Assembly: GCF_039994875.1 (NCBI RefSeq)
Contig: NZ_CP121196.1
Span: forward strand, 1,364,001-1,428,000
DNA from: Telmatobacter sp. DSM 110680
Lineage (GTDB): Bacteria; Acidobacteriota; Terriglobia; Terriglobales; Acidobacteriaceae
Reading direction: 5' to 3'
DNA length: 64,000 bases
Shown piece by piece: positions 9,290-19,311 of the stretch (position 1 is its first letter; every line of letters begins with the position of its first letter). The position numbers and the translations under genes were made by a program. Below the pieces are notes generated by a model, which had not been told where the DNA came from, did no database searches, and saw nothing but the letters and a program-made list of their open reading frames with translations.

Positions 9290-9391
9290 ATGGATGCGAT
9301 CAAGCTGGTGCGTGCAAGCGAGAAAGTCGGACTTACCGAGGCCGTGAATATCGTGAATGGCATAGAAGAGAAGATGAAGGCTACTAAGTAG
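9290..9391 (+). pseudogene. L7/L12 C-terminal-like tail, possible displaced 3' end of the preceding gene
   Basis: A 33-residue frame from ATG 9290 to TAG 9391 encodes MDAIKLVRASEKVGLTEAVN and a short lysine-rich end. The pattern 'xxAIKLVRxxxxxGLxEAxxxV' is that of the ribosomal protein L7/L12 C-terminal domain. The frame is open further upstream to about 9212, where it reads DSPSAQDNSIQALLRQGRK, a natural linker. It therefore looks like the tail of the 8775 gene displaced by one base rather than an independent gene. No good ribosome-binding site precedes ATG 9290. Confidence 0.45.
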
Positions 9392-9456
9392 CCTGCGGTT
9401 GAATCCATCTCGCGAGCGATCTCCTCGTCCTCTGCCCGCTCGGCGACAATGAATGA

Positions 9457-10647
9457 GTGCCCACCGCCCCCCGCAAATTCGATGTGATTGTACTTGGTGC
9501 TGGCGCAGCCGGACTGATGTGCGCGGCCGTCGCTGGCCAACGCGGCCGTCGCATGCTGCTGCTCGAACACAACTCACAGCCGGGCCGCAAAATCCTCATC
9601 TCCGGCGGCGGCCGCTGCAACTTCACCAACATTCACTGCACTCCCGCCAACTTCATCTCCGAAAATCCTCACTTCGCAAAGTCGGCGTTGGCCCTCTACC
9701 AGCCACAACACTTTCTTGAACTGGTGGAGCGCTACGGAATCAAGTGGCACGAAAAAACGCTGGGCCAACTCTTCTGCGACCAGTCTGCACGGCAGATCGT
9801 GGACCTGCTGCTTACTGATTGCGAGCGCGGCGGTGTCGAACTTCTGCTCAACGCGCGGAACGTCGCAGTCGAATCCTCCTCGGGCGAATTTCGTATAGCC
9901 TGTTCTGCCGGAGAATTCTCAGCAACCGCTCTCGTAGTAGCCACCGGAGGCCTTTCGATTCCGAAAATGGGCGCCACCGGCCTGGCCTACCAACTTGCGC
10001 GTCAATTCGGTTTAAAGGTCACTCAAACGCGACCGGCGCTCGTCCCTCTCCTCCTTGCGGGCGTGGAAAGGAACTGGACAGAACTGGCCGGCGTTTCCAC
10101 AGAAGTGTTCGCGCAAGCAAATCGCGGTCCAAGCTTCCGCGAGAAACTGCTGATCACTCATCGTGGACTTAGCGGGCCTGCTCTGCTGCAGGTGTCTTCC
10201 TACTGGCGTCCGGGCGAAACCATTCAAATTGATTTCGTACCAAATGCCGATGGCTCATCGCATCTCATTCAACCTCTTCTCCGACCTGGAGCCCGGCGCG
10301 ATGACATCGCATTTCACCAGGTGTTGCGCGAATTCCTGCCACAGAGGCTGGCAGGCCATCTTGCCGAGGTGGGCGCGCCCTCGGGATGGACAAATGCGGC
10401 TCTGGAAGCGGCCGAGCGCAATCTGAGGCGCTGGGAGTTTCATCCCAACGGAACTGAGGGATTCGAGAAGGCTGAAGTGACAGCCGGCGGCGTGGATACG
10501 GCAGGCCTGAATTCGCGGACCATGGAAGCGCGCAAGGTGCCAGGTCTTTTCTTCATCGGCGAAGGTGTGGATGTGACCGGCCACCTCGGCGGCTTCAACT
10601 TCCAGTGGGCCTGGGCGTCAGCGTTTGCAGCCGGCAACGCGGTGTGA
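9457..10647 (+). CDS. NAD(P)/FAD-dependent oxidoreductase, BaiN/HI0933 family
   Basis: Flavoprotein of 396 residues with the N-terminal dinucleotide-binding motif VLGAGAAGLMCA, the family box GRKILISGGGRCNFTN, and the C-terminal FAD contact GEGVDVTGHLGGFNFQWA. These mark the HI0933/BaiN (aminoacetone-oxidase-like) family, whose physiological substrates are mostly unknown. The start is GTG 9457, which gives the usual short lead into the Rossmann strand; ATG 9453 is in another frame. It stands alone between a probable membrane protein gene and a convergent secreted protein gene. Confidence 0.9.
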   Translation: MPTAPRKFDVIVLGAGAAGLMCAAVAGQRGRRMLLLEHNSQPGRKILISGGGRCNFTNIHCTPANFISENPHFAKSALALYQPQHFLELVERYGIKWHEKTLGQLFCDQSARQIVDLLLTDCERGGVELLLNARNVAVESSSGEFRIACSAGEFSATALVVATGGLSIPKMGATGLAYQLARQFGLKVTQTRPALVPLLLAGVERNWTELAGVSTEVFAQANRGPSFREKLLITHRGLSGPALLQVSSYWRPGETIQIDFVPNADGSSHLIQPLLRPGARRDDIAFHQVLREFLPQRLAGHLAEVGAPSGWTNAALEAAERNLRRWEFHPNGTEGFEKAEVTAGGVDTAGLNSRTMEARKVPGLFFIGEGVDVTGHLGGFNFQWAWASAFAAGNAV

Positions 10648-10700
10648 GGACTGGGGACAGTGAGCCAGGAGTTAGGAAGCAGCGATTCGGGACTGCGGAG

Positions 10701-11471
10701 CTATTGTGCAGTGGGATTTGTTGTCGGACCGGGTGCGGGAGGCGGTGCCAACGGCTTGGCGGGCGGCGTCAGCACAAATCCTTTGCGCACCAGCGCAAAT
10801 CCCTGCTGCGGCAACTCCGCCTGAAGAAGCTGGTTCTCCGGCCCCGCGAACAGTTCCGTCGAGTTACCGCCAATCGTTGCCATCAGGTGATGTGCAACGA
10901 TCGGCTTGCCATCAAGCGTGCCCTTTTCATCCGGATACGTAGCTAGCTGAACAGGTTCAATCGTGCCCGCCTGCTTCGGAATAATTGCCCACAAGTCGCG
11001 ATTGTTGCTGCTCGCCGCCATCGCCAGCAGCGTCTCGAGGGCACCGGGATCAAAGTCGGGAAGAAACACCGTCAGGTTGTGAGCATCCAGCCGCGTGGTG
11101 CTGCTGCGTCCATTCGCGGAAATATTTAACAGAAACTGCGCGGCGTCCGGCTTGGCAACGACGTTAACGGCGGAGTTGTTGACAATGGCACTGAGCTGAA
11201 CGTGCTTCAGCCCGTTGGAAGTCGAAAGCTCTTCGTTCTTAGAAAGCTGATAGCTCAGCCCCTGCATTTCCACGCGAACAACCGAGGAGGAATCAAATCC
11301 GCTTGGATTGGAGACAAAGGTAAAGCTCGCGGTGCCGACCGCCTTACCGTTTTGGCTCACGGCAAAGCTCCCCGACTGCGCTTTCGCCGCAAGGGTTAAA
11401 CCGAGAAGAACCAAGGCAACCAGAAATCCCGCACGAGGGATCAGTGTCAGACTGCGAACACGCTTTTCCAT
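10701..11471 (-). CDS. Secreted protein of unknown function
   Basis: Protein of 256 residues with a clear signal peptide (AGFLVALVLLGLTLAAKAQS), so it is exported. The mature part begins GSFAVSQNGKAVGTASFTF and looks all-beta. The C-terminus is a proline-rich tail (PAKPLAPPPAPGPTTNP). I do not recognise the family with confidence. It is convergent with the flavoprotein gene and lies downstream of the superoxide dismutase gene on the same strand, separated by a spacer with TGACCACTG repeats. Confidence 0.7.
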   Translation of the reverse strand: MEKRVRSLTLIPRAGFLVALVLLGLTLAAKAQSGSFAVSQNGKAVGTASFTFVSNPSGFDSSSVVRVEMQGLSYQLSKNEELSTSNGLKHVQLSAIVNNSAVNVVAKPDAAQFLLNISANGRSSTTRLDAHNLTVFLPDFDPGALETLLAMAASSNNRDLWAIIPKQAGTIEPVQLATYPDEKGTLDGKPIVAHHLMATIGGNSTELFAGPENQLLQAELPQQGFALVRKGFVLTPPAKPLAPPPAPGPTTNPTAQ

Positions 11472-11604
11472 CTCACTGTTTTATTAGACGGAAAATTGGC
11501 CGACAAGGTTAAATGGGACTTCTAGGCGCAACCAGGGAAACAGAAAGTGGCCAGCCATCAACCACTCGAGGCGGACATTTGCTGTCACAACCCAAAGCGG
11601 GACA

Positions 11605-11638
11605 ACTGACCACTGTTCTCTGCTCACTGACAACTGGT
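11605..11638. repeat. Dispersed TGACCACTG-type repeat
   Basis: The spacer between the secreted-protein gene and the sod stop codon reads ACTGACCACTGTTCTCTGCT followed by CACTGACAACTGGT. It is a degenerate copy of the heptamer CTGACCA that forms a perfect array at 19231 and also occurs at 17599 and 41729. Confidence 0.7.
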
Positions 11639-11639
11639 G

Positions 11640-12269
<630 letters not shown>

Positions 12270-12554
12270 CGGGGAATTCTCCTCATCTGGGATTGTACTG
12301 TTTCAGTGGAAGGTCATCGCACGGGCATTGTGAGCGCATCGGGGTGCGGATTGACCACAGCAAAAAACGGGTCGAATGAAATACTTCCTTCACATTCGCG
12401 GGCAGCGCCCTGTGTTTGGATGGATGCGGTAAGTCCGAGGTAGGGTTCGAACTATTCGCTTGAGAAAATGGAAACTTCGGGCCGACTCATGTCATCCCCT
12501 AAGGTGTCGGAACCGTAGAATTGAGCTTCCCTACCCGAGAACTGGTGAGAACGC

Positions 12555-14996
12555 ATGAATAATCAGCTGTCGTATCGCTGGCTCGACCAGCAGGGTGAGG
12601 CTTTTGGCGCGCCCGGGCTTCAGCCGCGCTGGACCTCCAGCGTGAAGGACGCCATCGGAACGGCCTATTCGGCATCGAGCCGGGCCTGGTTTACCTGCTC
12701 CCATGGCATTTTGAACGAAATCTACCACCCCACCATCGATAGCGCCCAGGTCCGCGACATGGGTTTCCTCGTCACGGATGGCGAGACCTTTTCTCACGAA
12801 GAAAAGCGCGATCTGGTATCGACGTTCGAATACATTCACCCCGAAGCGCTCGGCGTTCGCTATATCAATCGCGATCCCGGTGGCCGCTACACGCTCACCA
12901 AGGAGATCATCTGCGACCCCCACCACAGCGTGGTTCTTCAGCGTGTGCGCCTGGAAGGGCACGAAGACCTGATCCCGCGGCTGAGGATTTATGCTCTGCT
13001 GGCGCCGCATCTGGATGGGGGAGGCGCGGGCAATACCGCTCGCGCACTGGATATCGCCGGGCAGAAAATGCTGCTCGCCTTCAAGAATCAGTGGTCGCTG
13101 GCCATGGGCGCCAGTTGCGGTTTCTCGCGCGTGAGCTGCGGCTTCGTGGGCAGCAGCGACGGCTGGCATGACCTGCGCGATAACTATCAGATGGACTGGG
13201 AATTTGGTTCCGCCACCAACGGAAATATCGCCATCTTCGGCGAACTGAACCTGAGGGCTGCCGGCACAGACGGTGCTCGCGAATTCACCCTGGCCTTTGG
13301 CCTTGGCGAAGGAAACCACACCGCTCTACAGAAGACAGTGAGCGCGCTGGCCACGCCGTTTGATCAACATCGCGACCGGTTTATCGCGCAATGGCACCGG
13401 TTGGCCAATCCCGAATGGCTGGCGGCCAAATCCTGCGACAACGGCAAATTGATGCGGGCCAGCCACAACGTGCTGCTGGCGCACGAAGACAAGACCTTTT
13501 CCGGGGCTTTCGTAGCCTCGGCTTCGATTCCCTGGGGTCAGGCGCACGGAGACGACGACCTCGGTGGCTACCACCTCGTGTGGACCCGCGACATGGTGCA
13601 AACGGCCACGGCGCTGTTGGCTTGTGGACGGGTTGAGACGGCGCGCCGGGCGCTGGTTTACCTGGCCTGCACGCAAAAGCCCGACGGCGGTTTCGCGCAG
13701 AATTTCTGGGTGGACGGACGACCCTACTGGTCCGGCGAACAGCTGGATGAGGTTGCCTTCCCCATTATTCTGGCGTGGCGCCTATGGAAAGCCAACGGCC
13801 TCGGCGAAATTGAAATCTTTCCCTTCATTGAGCGGGCCGCGGGGTTCCTGGTGCAGCATGCGCCCATTACCCACCAGGAGAGGTGGGAGGAGAACGCGGG
13901 TTATTCACCCTCAACTCTGGCTGCGGTCATTAGCGGCCTGATCTGCGCGGCCGATATGGCCCGGGCGCACGATTCCATTGAAACCGCAGTGTTCCTTGAA
14001 GAATTCGCCGACTGGATTGAGCGCCATCTCGAGGAGTGGACCGTCACCAACAACGGCGTTCTGCTGCCAGAGGTCAAGCGCCATTACATGCGCATCAAGC
14101 CTCCGGAGAAGGGGGAAGCGTACGCGTGCGAGGACTGCGGAACCGAGATGATCCACATCAACAACCGGCCCCCCGGCACGCAGACTGAATTTGAAGCGCG
14201 CGAAATCATCGATGCCGGTTTCCTTGAGCTTGTCCGTTACGGCGTGCGTCGCGCCGACGATCCGCTGGTGATTGATTCGCTCAGAGTGGTCGACGCCGTT
14301 CTGAAGACCGATCTCCCCCAAGGCCCCGGATGGCACCGCTACAACTGGGATGGTTACGGCCAGCGCCCAGACGGCGGTCCTTTTAAAGGGTGGGGTCAGG
14401 GCCGCGTCTGGCCGCTTTTTACCGGGGAGCGTGCTCACTATGAATTGGCCGCCGGCAACGATCCCGCGCCGCTCATCGGCACGTATGAGCGCTTTTCTAC
14501 TCCCGGCCAGATGATGCCCGAGCAGGTGTGGGACGAGGCCGACAGGCAAGGCTTTGAAAAGGGCAAGCCCGCTGGTTCGGCCGTCCCGCTGGTCTGGGCA
14601 CATGCGGAATATCTGAAACTTCTCCGCTCCACGGTAGACGGCAAGGTCTTCGACCGCATCGATAGTGTGTACACGCGCTATTGCGAACCAGCAGGTAGAA
14701 AGCAGCTCCGCGCAAATCTCGAGTTCTACAGCCTCCGCCGGCCGATCCAGAAGATCATTGCCGGTGACACGCTGCGCATCCTCGACGACGCACCCTTTGA
14801 GGTGGTTTGGACAACCGACCAATGGAAGACAACGCAATCGACCATGGGCCACAGTCTCGGTAGTGCGGGGTACAGCGTAGATCTTTCCACCGATCCGAAC
14901 CAGGCGAGCGGTGGTCTATCATGGACTTTCCACTGGCGCCCGCAGAATCGCTGGCTCGGTTACAACGTAGAAATCAGCATCGAACCCCGGAATTAA
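12555..14996 (+). CDS. Glycoside hydrolase family 15, glucoamylase/glucodextranase-like
   Basis: Enzyme of 813 residues predicted to release glucose from the non-reducing ends of alpha-glucans. The N-terminal beta-rich domain begins [19 protein letters not shown] and holds [17 protein letters not shown]. The helical barrel starts around residue 290 with [17 protein letters not shown], and carries [28 protein letters not shown] and an ERWEEN motif that probably includes the general acid. A C-terminal beta domain of about 110 residues follows. No signal peptide is seen, so it likely acts on internal glycogen or imported dextrins. It is the first gene of a same-strand run leading into the pentose phosphate genes; transketolase follows within 45 bases. 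Confidence 0.88.
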   Translation: MNNQLSYRWLDQQGEAFGAPGLQPRWTSSVKDAIGTAYSASSRAWFTCSHGILNEIYHPTIDSAQVRDMGFLVTDGETFSHEEKRDLVSTFEYIHPEALGVRYINRDPGGRYTLTKEIICDPHHSVVLQRVRLEGHEDLIPRLRIYALLAPHLDGGGAGNTARALDIAGQKMLLAFKNQWSLAMGASCGFSRVSCGFVGSSDGWHDLRDNYQMDWEFGSATNGNIAIFGELNLRAAGTDGAREFTLAFGLGEGNHTALQKTVSALATPFDQHRDRFIAQWHRLANPEWLAAKSCDNGKLMRASHNVLLAHEDKTFSGAFVASASIPWGQAHGDDDLGGYHLVWTRDMVQTATALLACGRVETARRALVYLACTQKPDGGFAQNFWVDGRPYWSGEQLDEVAFPIILAWRLWKANGLGEIEIFPFIERAAGFLVQHAPITHQERWEENAGYSPSTLAAVISGLICAADMARAHDSIETAVFLEEFADWIERHLEEWTVTNNGVLLPEVKRHYMRIKPPEKGEAYACEDCGTEMIHINNRPPGTQTEFEAREIIDAGFLELVRYGVRRADDPLVIDSLRVVDAVLKTDLPQGPGWHRYNWDGYGQRPDGGPFKGWGQGRVWPLFTGERAHYELAAGNDPAPLIGTYERFSTPGQMMPEQVWDEADRQGFEKGKPAGSAVPLVWAHAEYLKLLRSTVDGKVFDRIDSVYTRYCEPAGRKQLRANLEFYSLRRPIQKIIAGDTLRILDDAPFEVVWTTDQWKTTQSTMGHSLGSAGYSVDLSTDPNQASGGLSWTFHWRPQNRWLGYNVEISIEPRN

Positions 14997-15040
14997 TTTC
15001 ATCTTTCGCTCTTTATCGAAAGGAAATGGATCAGAGCCTT

Positions 15041-17038
15041 ATGGCAACTCTCGCGGATCTTTCACTCGACGAACTTTCAATTGACACCTTACGGCTGCTG
15101 TCTGTGGATGAGGTAGAAAAGGCCAAAAGCGGCCACCCCGGAGCGCCGTTGGGCTGTGCTCCAATCGCCTACCTGCTGTTTCACAAAATCATGAAGCACA
15201 ATCCGGCGAATTCTAAATGGGCTGACCGCGACCGGTTTGTGCTGTCCAATGGACACGCCTCCGCGCTCCTGTATGCCACGTTGTTTCTCTCCGGCTACAA
15301 AGTCACGCTCGACGATCTGCAGGCTTTTCGCCAGTGGCACTCGCGCACTCCCGGACATCCCGAATTCGGCGACACCGATGGAGTAGAAGTAACGACGGGC
15401 CCGCTCGGCCAGGGATTAGCTATGGCCGTCGGTATGGCGATCGCGGAGAGACACCTCGCCGCCGTCTACAACAGGCCCAATTACGAAATCGTGAATCATC
15501 ACACCTATGTGCTGTGCGGCGATGGCGACCTCATGGAAGGCGTCTCCCACGAGGCTTGCGCGCTGGCCGGAACCCTCGGGCTCGGCAAGCTGATCCTCTT
15601 CTACGACGACAATCTGATCTCGCTCGATGGACCCACGGAGCTGAGCTACAGCGACAATGTGTTGGAGCGCTTCGAGGCCTATCACTGGCACACGCAGCGC
15701 GTAGCCGACGGCAATGACCTGAAAGCGATTGAAGCCGCCATCGAAGCGGCCAAAGCCGAGACCAGTAAGCCCTCGCTCATCGCAGTCCGCACCGTCATTG
15801 GCTACGGCAGCCCGAAAGCCGGCACCAACAAAGTCCACGGCGAAGCTCTTGGACCGGAAGACACCGCGGCAACCAAAAAATTCTACGGATTCCCTGAAGA
15901 CAAGAGCTTCTTCGTCCCCGATGATGCGCTGAAGAACTGGCGCAAAGCGATCGATCGCGGCTCGACCGCAGAGGCCGAGTGGCAGCATCTCTTCACTCAT
16001 TACGCGGCCGATTTCCGCGATCTGGCAGTTGAATTCGACCGGACCCAGAAAGGCCTGCGCAAGAAGAACTGGGCTAAGTCGATTCCCACGTTCCCACCAG
16101 ACAAGAAACAGGCCACCCGCAATGCCGGCGGAGCCATCATGAACGCGATTGCCGACAGCGTTCCTGAACTCTTCGGCGGCGCAGCCGACCTCACCTCGTC
16201 AACGAAAACCATCTTCAAACCCGGCGCAAGTTTTCATGTCGACCCCGCCGGCCGCAACGTGTTCTTCGGCGTCCGCGAGTTCGGCATGTGCGCCGCAGTG
16301 AACGGAATGGCGGTGCACGGTGGTCTCGTGCCCTTCGGCTCGACATTCTTCACCTTCTCTGACTACTGCAAGCCTGCGATTCGACTTGCCGCGCTGATGC
16401 AGATTCACTCCATCTTCGTGTTCACCCACGACTCGATCGGCCTCGGCGAAGATGGACCCACGCACCAGCCAATCGAACACCTGATGATGCTGCGTGCGGT
16501 GCCTGGTCTGACAGACTTCCGTCCGGCGGATGCCAATGAGACGGCAGCCTGCTGGCGGCTCGCGCTCGATCGCACCACGCCGAGCTTCTTCGCGCTGACC
16601 CGCCAGGACCTGCCGGTTATCGATACAACCAAGCACGACGTCTACGCTGGCACAAGCAAGGGCGCGTACATTCTCGAAGATGCCGCAAATGCGCAAGTCG
16701 TTTTGATCGCTACGGGCTCCGAAGTCTCTACCGCGCTCGATGCCGCCAAGGCACTCTCGGGCGAGGGAATTGCTGCGCGCGTAGTGAGTATGCCAAGCTG
16801 GCGCATCTTCGATGAGCAATCAGCCGAATACAAGGCGAGCGTGCTGCCCCGGAACGTGCCGAAGCTCGCGGTAGAAGCGGGCGCGACACTGGGCTGGTGG
16901 AAATACGTAGGACTCGACGGCGACGTCATTGGCATCGATCGCTTCGGCGCTTCAGCTCCGGGCCCCAAAGTCATGGCCGAGTATGGATTCACACCAGAAA
17001 ACGTGGCGACCCGCGCCAAAGCGCTGTTGAACAAATGA
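15041..17038 (+). CDS. tkt: Transketolase
   Basis: Thiamine-diphosphate enzyme moving two-carbon units between sugar phosphates in the non-oxidative pentose phosphate pathway. Motifs present are [31 protein letters not shown], the TPP/Mg motif [33 protein letters not shown] and the pyrimidine-domain segment [15 protein letters not shown]. Length is about 665 residues, normal. ATG 15041 ([12 protein letters not shown]) fits family N-termini. ATG 15026 has AGGA only 1 base away. The open frame back to 14921 overlaps the GH15 gene and is not credible. It is probably co-transcribed with GH15 and rpiB. Confidence 0.95.
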   Translation: MATLADLSLDELSIDTLRLLSVDEVEKAKSGHPGAPLGCAPIAYLLFHKIMKHNPANSKWADRDRFVLSNGHASALLYATLFLSGYKVTLDDLQAFRQWHSRTPGHPEFGDTDGVEVTTGPLGQGLAMAVGMAIAERHLAAVYNRPNYEIVNHHTYVLCGDGDLMEGVSHEACALAGTLGLGKLILFYDDNLISLDGPTELSYSDNVLERFEAYHWHTQRVADGNDLKAIEAAIEAAKAETSKPSLIAVRTVIGYGSPKAGTNKVHGEALGPEDTAATKKFYGFPEDKSFFVPDDALKNWRKAIDRGSTAEAEWQHLFTHYAADFRDLAVEFDRTQKGLRKKNWAKSIPTFPPDKKQATRNAGGAIMNAIADSVPELFGGAADLTSSTKTIFKPGASFHVDPAGRNVFFGVREFGMCAAVNGMAVHGGLVPFGSTFFTFSDYCKPAIRLAALMQIHSIFVFTHDSIGLGEDGPTHQPIEHLMMLRAVPGLTDFRPADANETAACWRLALDRTTPSFFALTRQDLPVIDTTKHDVYAGTSKGAYILEDAANAQVVLIATGSEVSTALDAAKALSGEGIAARVVSMPSWRIFDEQSAEYKASVLPRNVPKLAVEAGATLGWWKYVGLDGDVIGIDRFGASAPGPKVMAEYGFTPENVATRAKALLNK

Positions 17039-17122
17039 GAGCTGCGGAGTCAGCCCAGCCGGTAAGCTCTCTTGACGCCTGGCTAACTCCGCTAACTCTG
17101 CACTAAGTAGAAAGGATTGCAA

Positions 17123-17590
17123 GTGAAGTTAGTTATCGCATCCGATCACGCAGGATTCGACCTTAAAGAGGAAGTCCGCGCTTATCTCACCAAGAGTGAA
17201 CACGAGATCCTCGATCTCGGTGCTTTCAAGTGCGAACCTCAAGATGATTATCCCGACTTCGCAGAGCGCGTTGGCGAGGCGATCAAGGCCGGCGATGCAC
17301 CACGCGGCATTCTCATCTGTGGTTCAGGAGTGGGCGTAAGCGTTGCGGCTAACAAAATTCCGGGTATTCGCGCCGGCATGTGCCACGACACCTACTCGGC
17401 GCACCAGGGCGTGGAACACGACGACATGAACGTGCTGGTGCTGGGTGCGCGCATTGTGGGTACGTCATTAGCTTACGAACTTGTGGATGCATTCCTCCGG
17501 GCCCGGTTCATCTCCAATGAAGAGCGTTTCACGCGTCGGTTCAAGAAAGTTTTAGCAATCGAAGCAAAGTATCAGCGCAGTCCCGGCTAA
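17123..17590 (+). CDS. rpiB: Ribose-5-phosphate isomerase B
   Basis: Interconverts ribose-5-phosphate and ribulose-5-phosphate. The N-terminus [16 protein letters not shown] and the segment [20 protein letters not shown] are diagnostic of RpiB, with the catalytic Cys in CGSG and the anion-hole loop after it. GTG 17123 is chosen because AAAGGA lies 6 bases upstream; a TTG at 17117 would overlap that ribosome site. Length is about 155 residues, usual for the family. It lies between tkt and a HAD phosphatase gene. Confidence 0.95.
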   Translation: MKLVIASDHAGFDLKEEVRAYLTKSEHEILDLGAFKCEPQDDYPDFAERVGEAIKAGDAPRGILICGSGVGVSVAANKIPGIRAGMCHDTYSAHQGVEHDDMNVLVLGARIVGTSLAYELVDAFLRARFISNEERFTRRFKKVLAIEAKYQRSPG

Positions 17591-17598
17591 TAGTTGCA

Positions 17599-17619
17599 CT
17601 GACCACTGTTCACTGACCA
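17599..17619. repeat. Dispersed CTGACCA repeat
   Basis: Two CTGACCA units separated by CTGTTCA lie between rpiB and the HAD gene. They are the same element family as the perfect heptamer array at 19231. Confidence 0.7.
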
Positions 17620-17638
17620 ATGATTTAACGAGACGCCG

Positions 17639-18250
17639 ATGTTCCCCTTCGACGTAATCCTTTTCGATATTGGCGGAGTCCTGCTGACCAACGGCTGGGA
17701 CCATCGCGAACGCGCGGCAATTGTCGATCAGTTTCATCTCGACCTTGCTGTATTAGAAGCGCACCATGCCAAGGCCTTCGAAGCATGGGAGCGCGGCGAG
17801 ATCTCGCTCGATGAATATTTGAATGCTGTGGTGTTTTACCAACCACGCCCTTTTTCACGTGAAGAGTTCTTTGCCGCTATGTGCGCGCAGTCGAAGACTC
17901 TACCCGATGGAGCCATCGGAATCCTCGCAGGACTAGCGGCATCAGATAGGTGCATGATTGGCGCGCTGAACAATGAAGCACGAGAAACGAATGAATTTCG
18001 CCTCGCGAACTTCAGCCTGCGTCGCTACCTGAAGTTCGCGTTTACTTCATGCTATATGGGTATCCGCAAGCCAGATCCGACCATCTACCGTCATGCGTTA
18101 GGAATTCTAGGCAAGCCTGCGGATCGTACTTTGTTCATTGACGATCGCCTTGAGAATGTTGCGGCCGCGGCTGCCATCGGCATGAAGGCGATACGCTTTA
18201 CCGGAGCGGATGCGCTGCACAGCGATCTGCAGGCGCTTGAAGTTCTTTAA
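17639..18250 (+). CDS. HAD-IA hydrolase, YihX-like
   Basis: Haloacid-dehalogenase-type phosphatase of 203 residues. Motif I is FDIGGVLLTNG, in which the usual second Asp is replaced by Gly, as in the YihX glucose-1-phosphate phosphatase group (FDLGNV). The cap segment has EAWERGEISLDEY, also like YihX. Motif III/IV is IRKPDPTIYRHAL then FIDDRLENV. Given its place among glucan and pentose phosphate genes, a sugar phosphate, possibly glucose-1-phosphate, is a reasonable substrate guess but is not shown by sequence. The gene lies 22 bases before the gnd start codon. Confidence 0.85.
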   Translation: MFPFDVILFDIGGVLLTNGWDHRERAAIVDQFHLDLAVLEAHHAKAFEAWERGEISLDEYLNAVVFYQPRPFSREEFFAAMCAQSKTLPDGAIGILAGLAASDRCMIGALNNEARETNEFRLANFSLRRYLKFAFTSCYMGIRKPDPTIYRHALGILGKPADRTLFIDDRLENVAAAAAIGMKAIRFTGADALHSDLQALEVL

Positions 18251-18272
18251 AAGTGATTCGAAGGAGAACACT

Positions 18273-19178
18273 ATGCAACTGGGTTTGATCGGTTTGGGCA
18301 AGATGGGCGGCAATATGGCCGAGCGGCTGCGCCTTGGTGGACATCAGGTCGTTGGCTTCGACTTTAGCGCGGACGCCGTGCAGAAACTTACAGCTTCCGG
18401 AAACGTAGGCGTCAACTCACTCGAGGACATGGCAAAGAATCTCCAGGGCCGCAAGGCTATCTGGATCATGGTGCCGCAGGGCAAGCCGGTTGACGACACT
18501 ATCGCTAAGTTAGAGCCGCTTCTCAATAAGGGAGACATACTCATCGACGGCGGTAACTCCAACTACAAGGATTCACAGCGCCACTACAAGGAAGTTACCG
18601 CGAAGGGATTCCAGTTTGTCGATGTGGGCACCTCCGGCGGCGTGTGGGGTTTGAAAGAGGGCTATAGCATGATGGTCGGCGGCGACAAGGAAGCTGTCGA
18701 TTATCTCCGTCCGATCCTTGAAACGCTGGCGCCGGAGAAAGACAAGGGCTGGGGACACGTGGGCCCCGCGGGTGCGGGCCACTTCGTCAAGATGGTACAC
18801 AACGGCATCGAATACGGCTTGATGCAGGCCTATGCCGAAGGCTTCACCATCATGGAGAAGAAGGAAGAGCTGAATCTGGACCTCGCTCAGATCTCGCAGA
18901 TCTGGCGCTTCGGTAGCGTCGTGCGCAGCTGGCTGCTTGACTTGACCGCCGACGCACTCAGCAAAAATCCCACACTCGATGGGCTCGAGGCCTACGTGGC
19001 GGATTCCGGCGAAGGCCGCTGGACCGTCTTTGAGGCAATCGATCTCAACGTCTCCGCACCAGTAATAACTGAATCATTGATTCGCCGGATTCGTTCACGC
19101 GAAGAAAATAACTTTACCGACCGAATGTTAGCGATTATGCGCAACGCATTCGGCGGACATGCAGTAAAAAAAGACTAA
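18273..19178 (+). CDS. gnd: 6-phosphogluconate dehydrogenase, decarboxylating, short class
   Basis: Oxidatively decarboxylates 6-phosphogluconate to ribulose-5-phosphate. The nucleotide-binding N-terminus is MQLGLIGLGKMGGNMAERL, followed by IWIMVPQG, DGGNSNYKDS, VDVGTSGGVWGLKEGYSMM and the catalytic Lys/Asn region AGHFVKMVHNGIEYGLMQA. At 301 residues it belongs to the short (YqeC-type) class rather than the 470-residue class. ATG 18273 has AAGGAG 7 bases upstream; the open frame from 18210 overlaps the HAD gene and is not the start. Confidence 0.95.
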   Translation: MQLGLIGLGKMGGNMAERLRLGGHQVVGFDFSADAVQKLTASGNVGVNSLEDMAKNLQGRKAIWIMVPQGKPVDDTIAKLEPLLNKGDILIDGGNSNYKDSQRHYKEVTAKGFQFVDVGTSGGVWGLKEGYSMMVGGDKEAVDYLRPILETLAPEKDKGWGHVGPAGAGHFVKMVHNGIEYGLMQAYAEGFTIMEKKEELNLDLAQISQIWRFGSVVRSWLLDLTADALSKNPTLDGLEAYVADSGEGRWTVFEAIDLNVSAPVITESLIRRIRSREENNFTDRMLAIMRNAFGGHAVKKD

Positions 19179-19230
19179 AAGCAGTGAACCTTGGACAGTG
19201 AGGAGCGCGTTGCCGGATTGTCCAATTTCA

Positions 19231-19288
19231 CTGACCACTGACCACTGACCACTGACCACTGACCACTGACCACTGACCACTGACCACT
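19231..19288. repeat. Perfect heptamer tandem repeat (CTGACCA)8 before zwf
   Basis: Eight uninterrupted copies of CTGACCA followed by CT sit in the gnd-zwf spacer, ending 23 bases before the zwf start codon. Because 7 is not a multiple of 3, copy-number change would alter spacer length but not any real reading frame. Partial copies of the same unit are at 11605, 17599 and 41729. The reverse strand encodes a spurious 'SGQWSVV' repeat peptide. Confidence 0.95.
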
Positions 19289-19311
19289 CGACTGACGACG
19301 GAGGTCGCGTT

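Noticed and set aside
12531..13319. Minus-strand open frame over the GH15 gene
   Set aside because: Antisense shadow; the GH15 frame has clear family motifs throughout.
13911..14852. Minus-strand open frame in the 3' half of the GH15 gene
   Set aside because: Antisense shadow with no recognised domain.
19231..19288. CRISPR-like array
   Set aside because: Unit is 7 bases with no spacers and no cas genes nearby; a tandem repeat, not a CRISPR.
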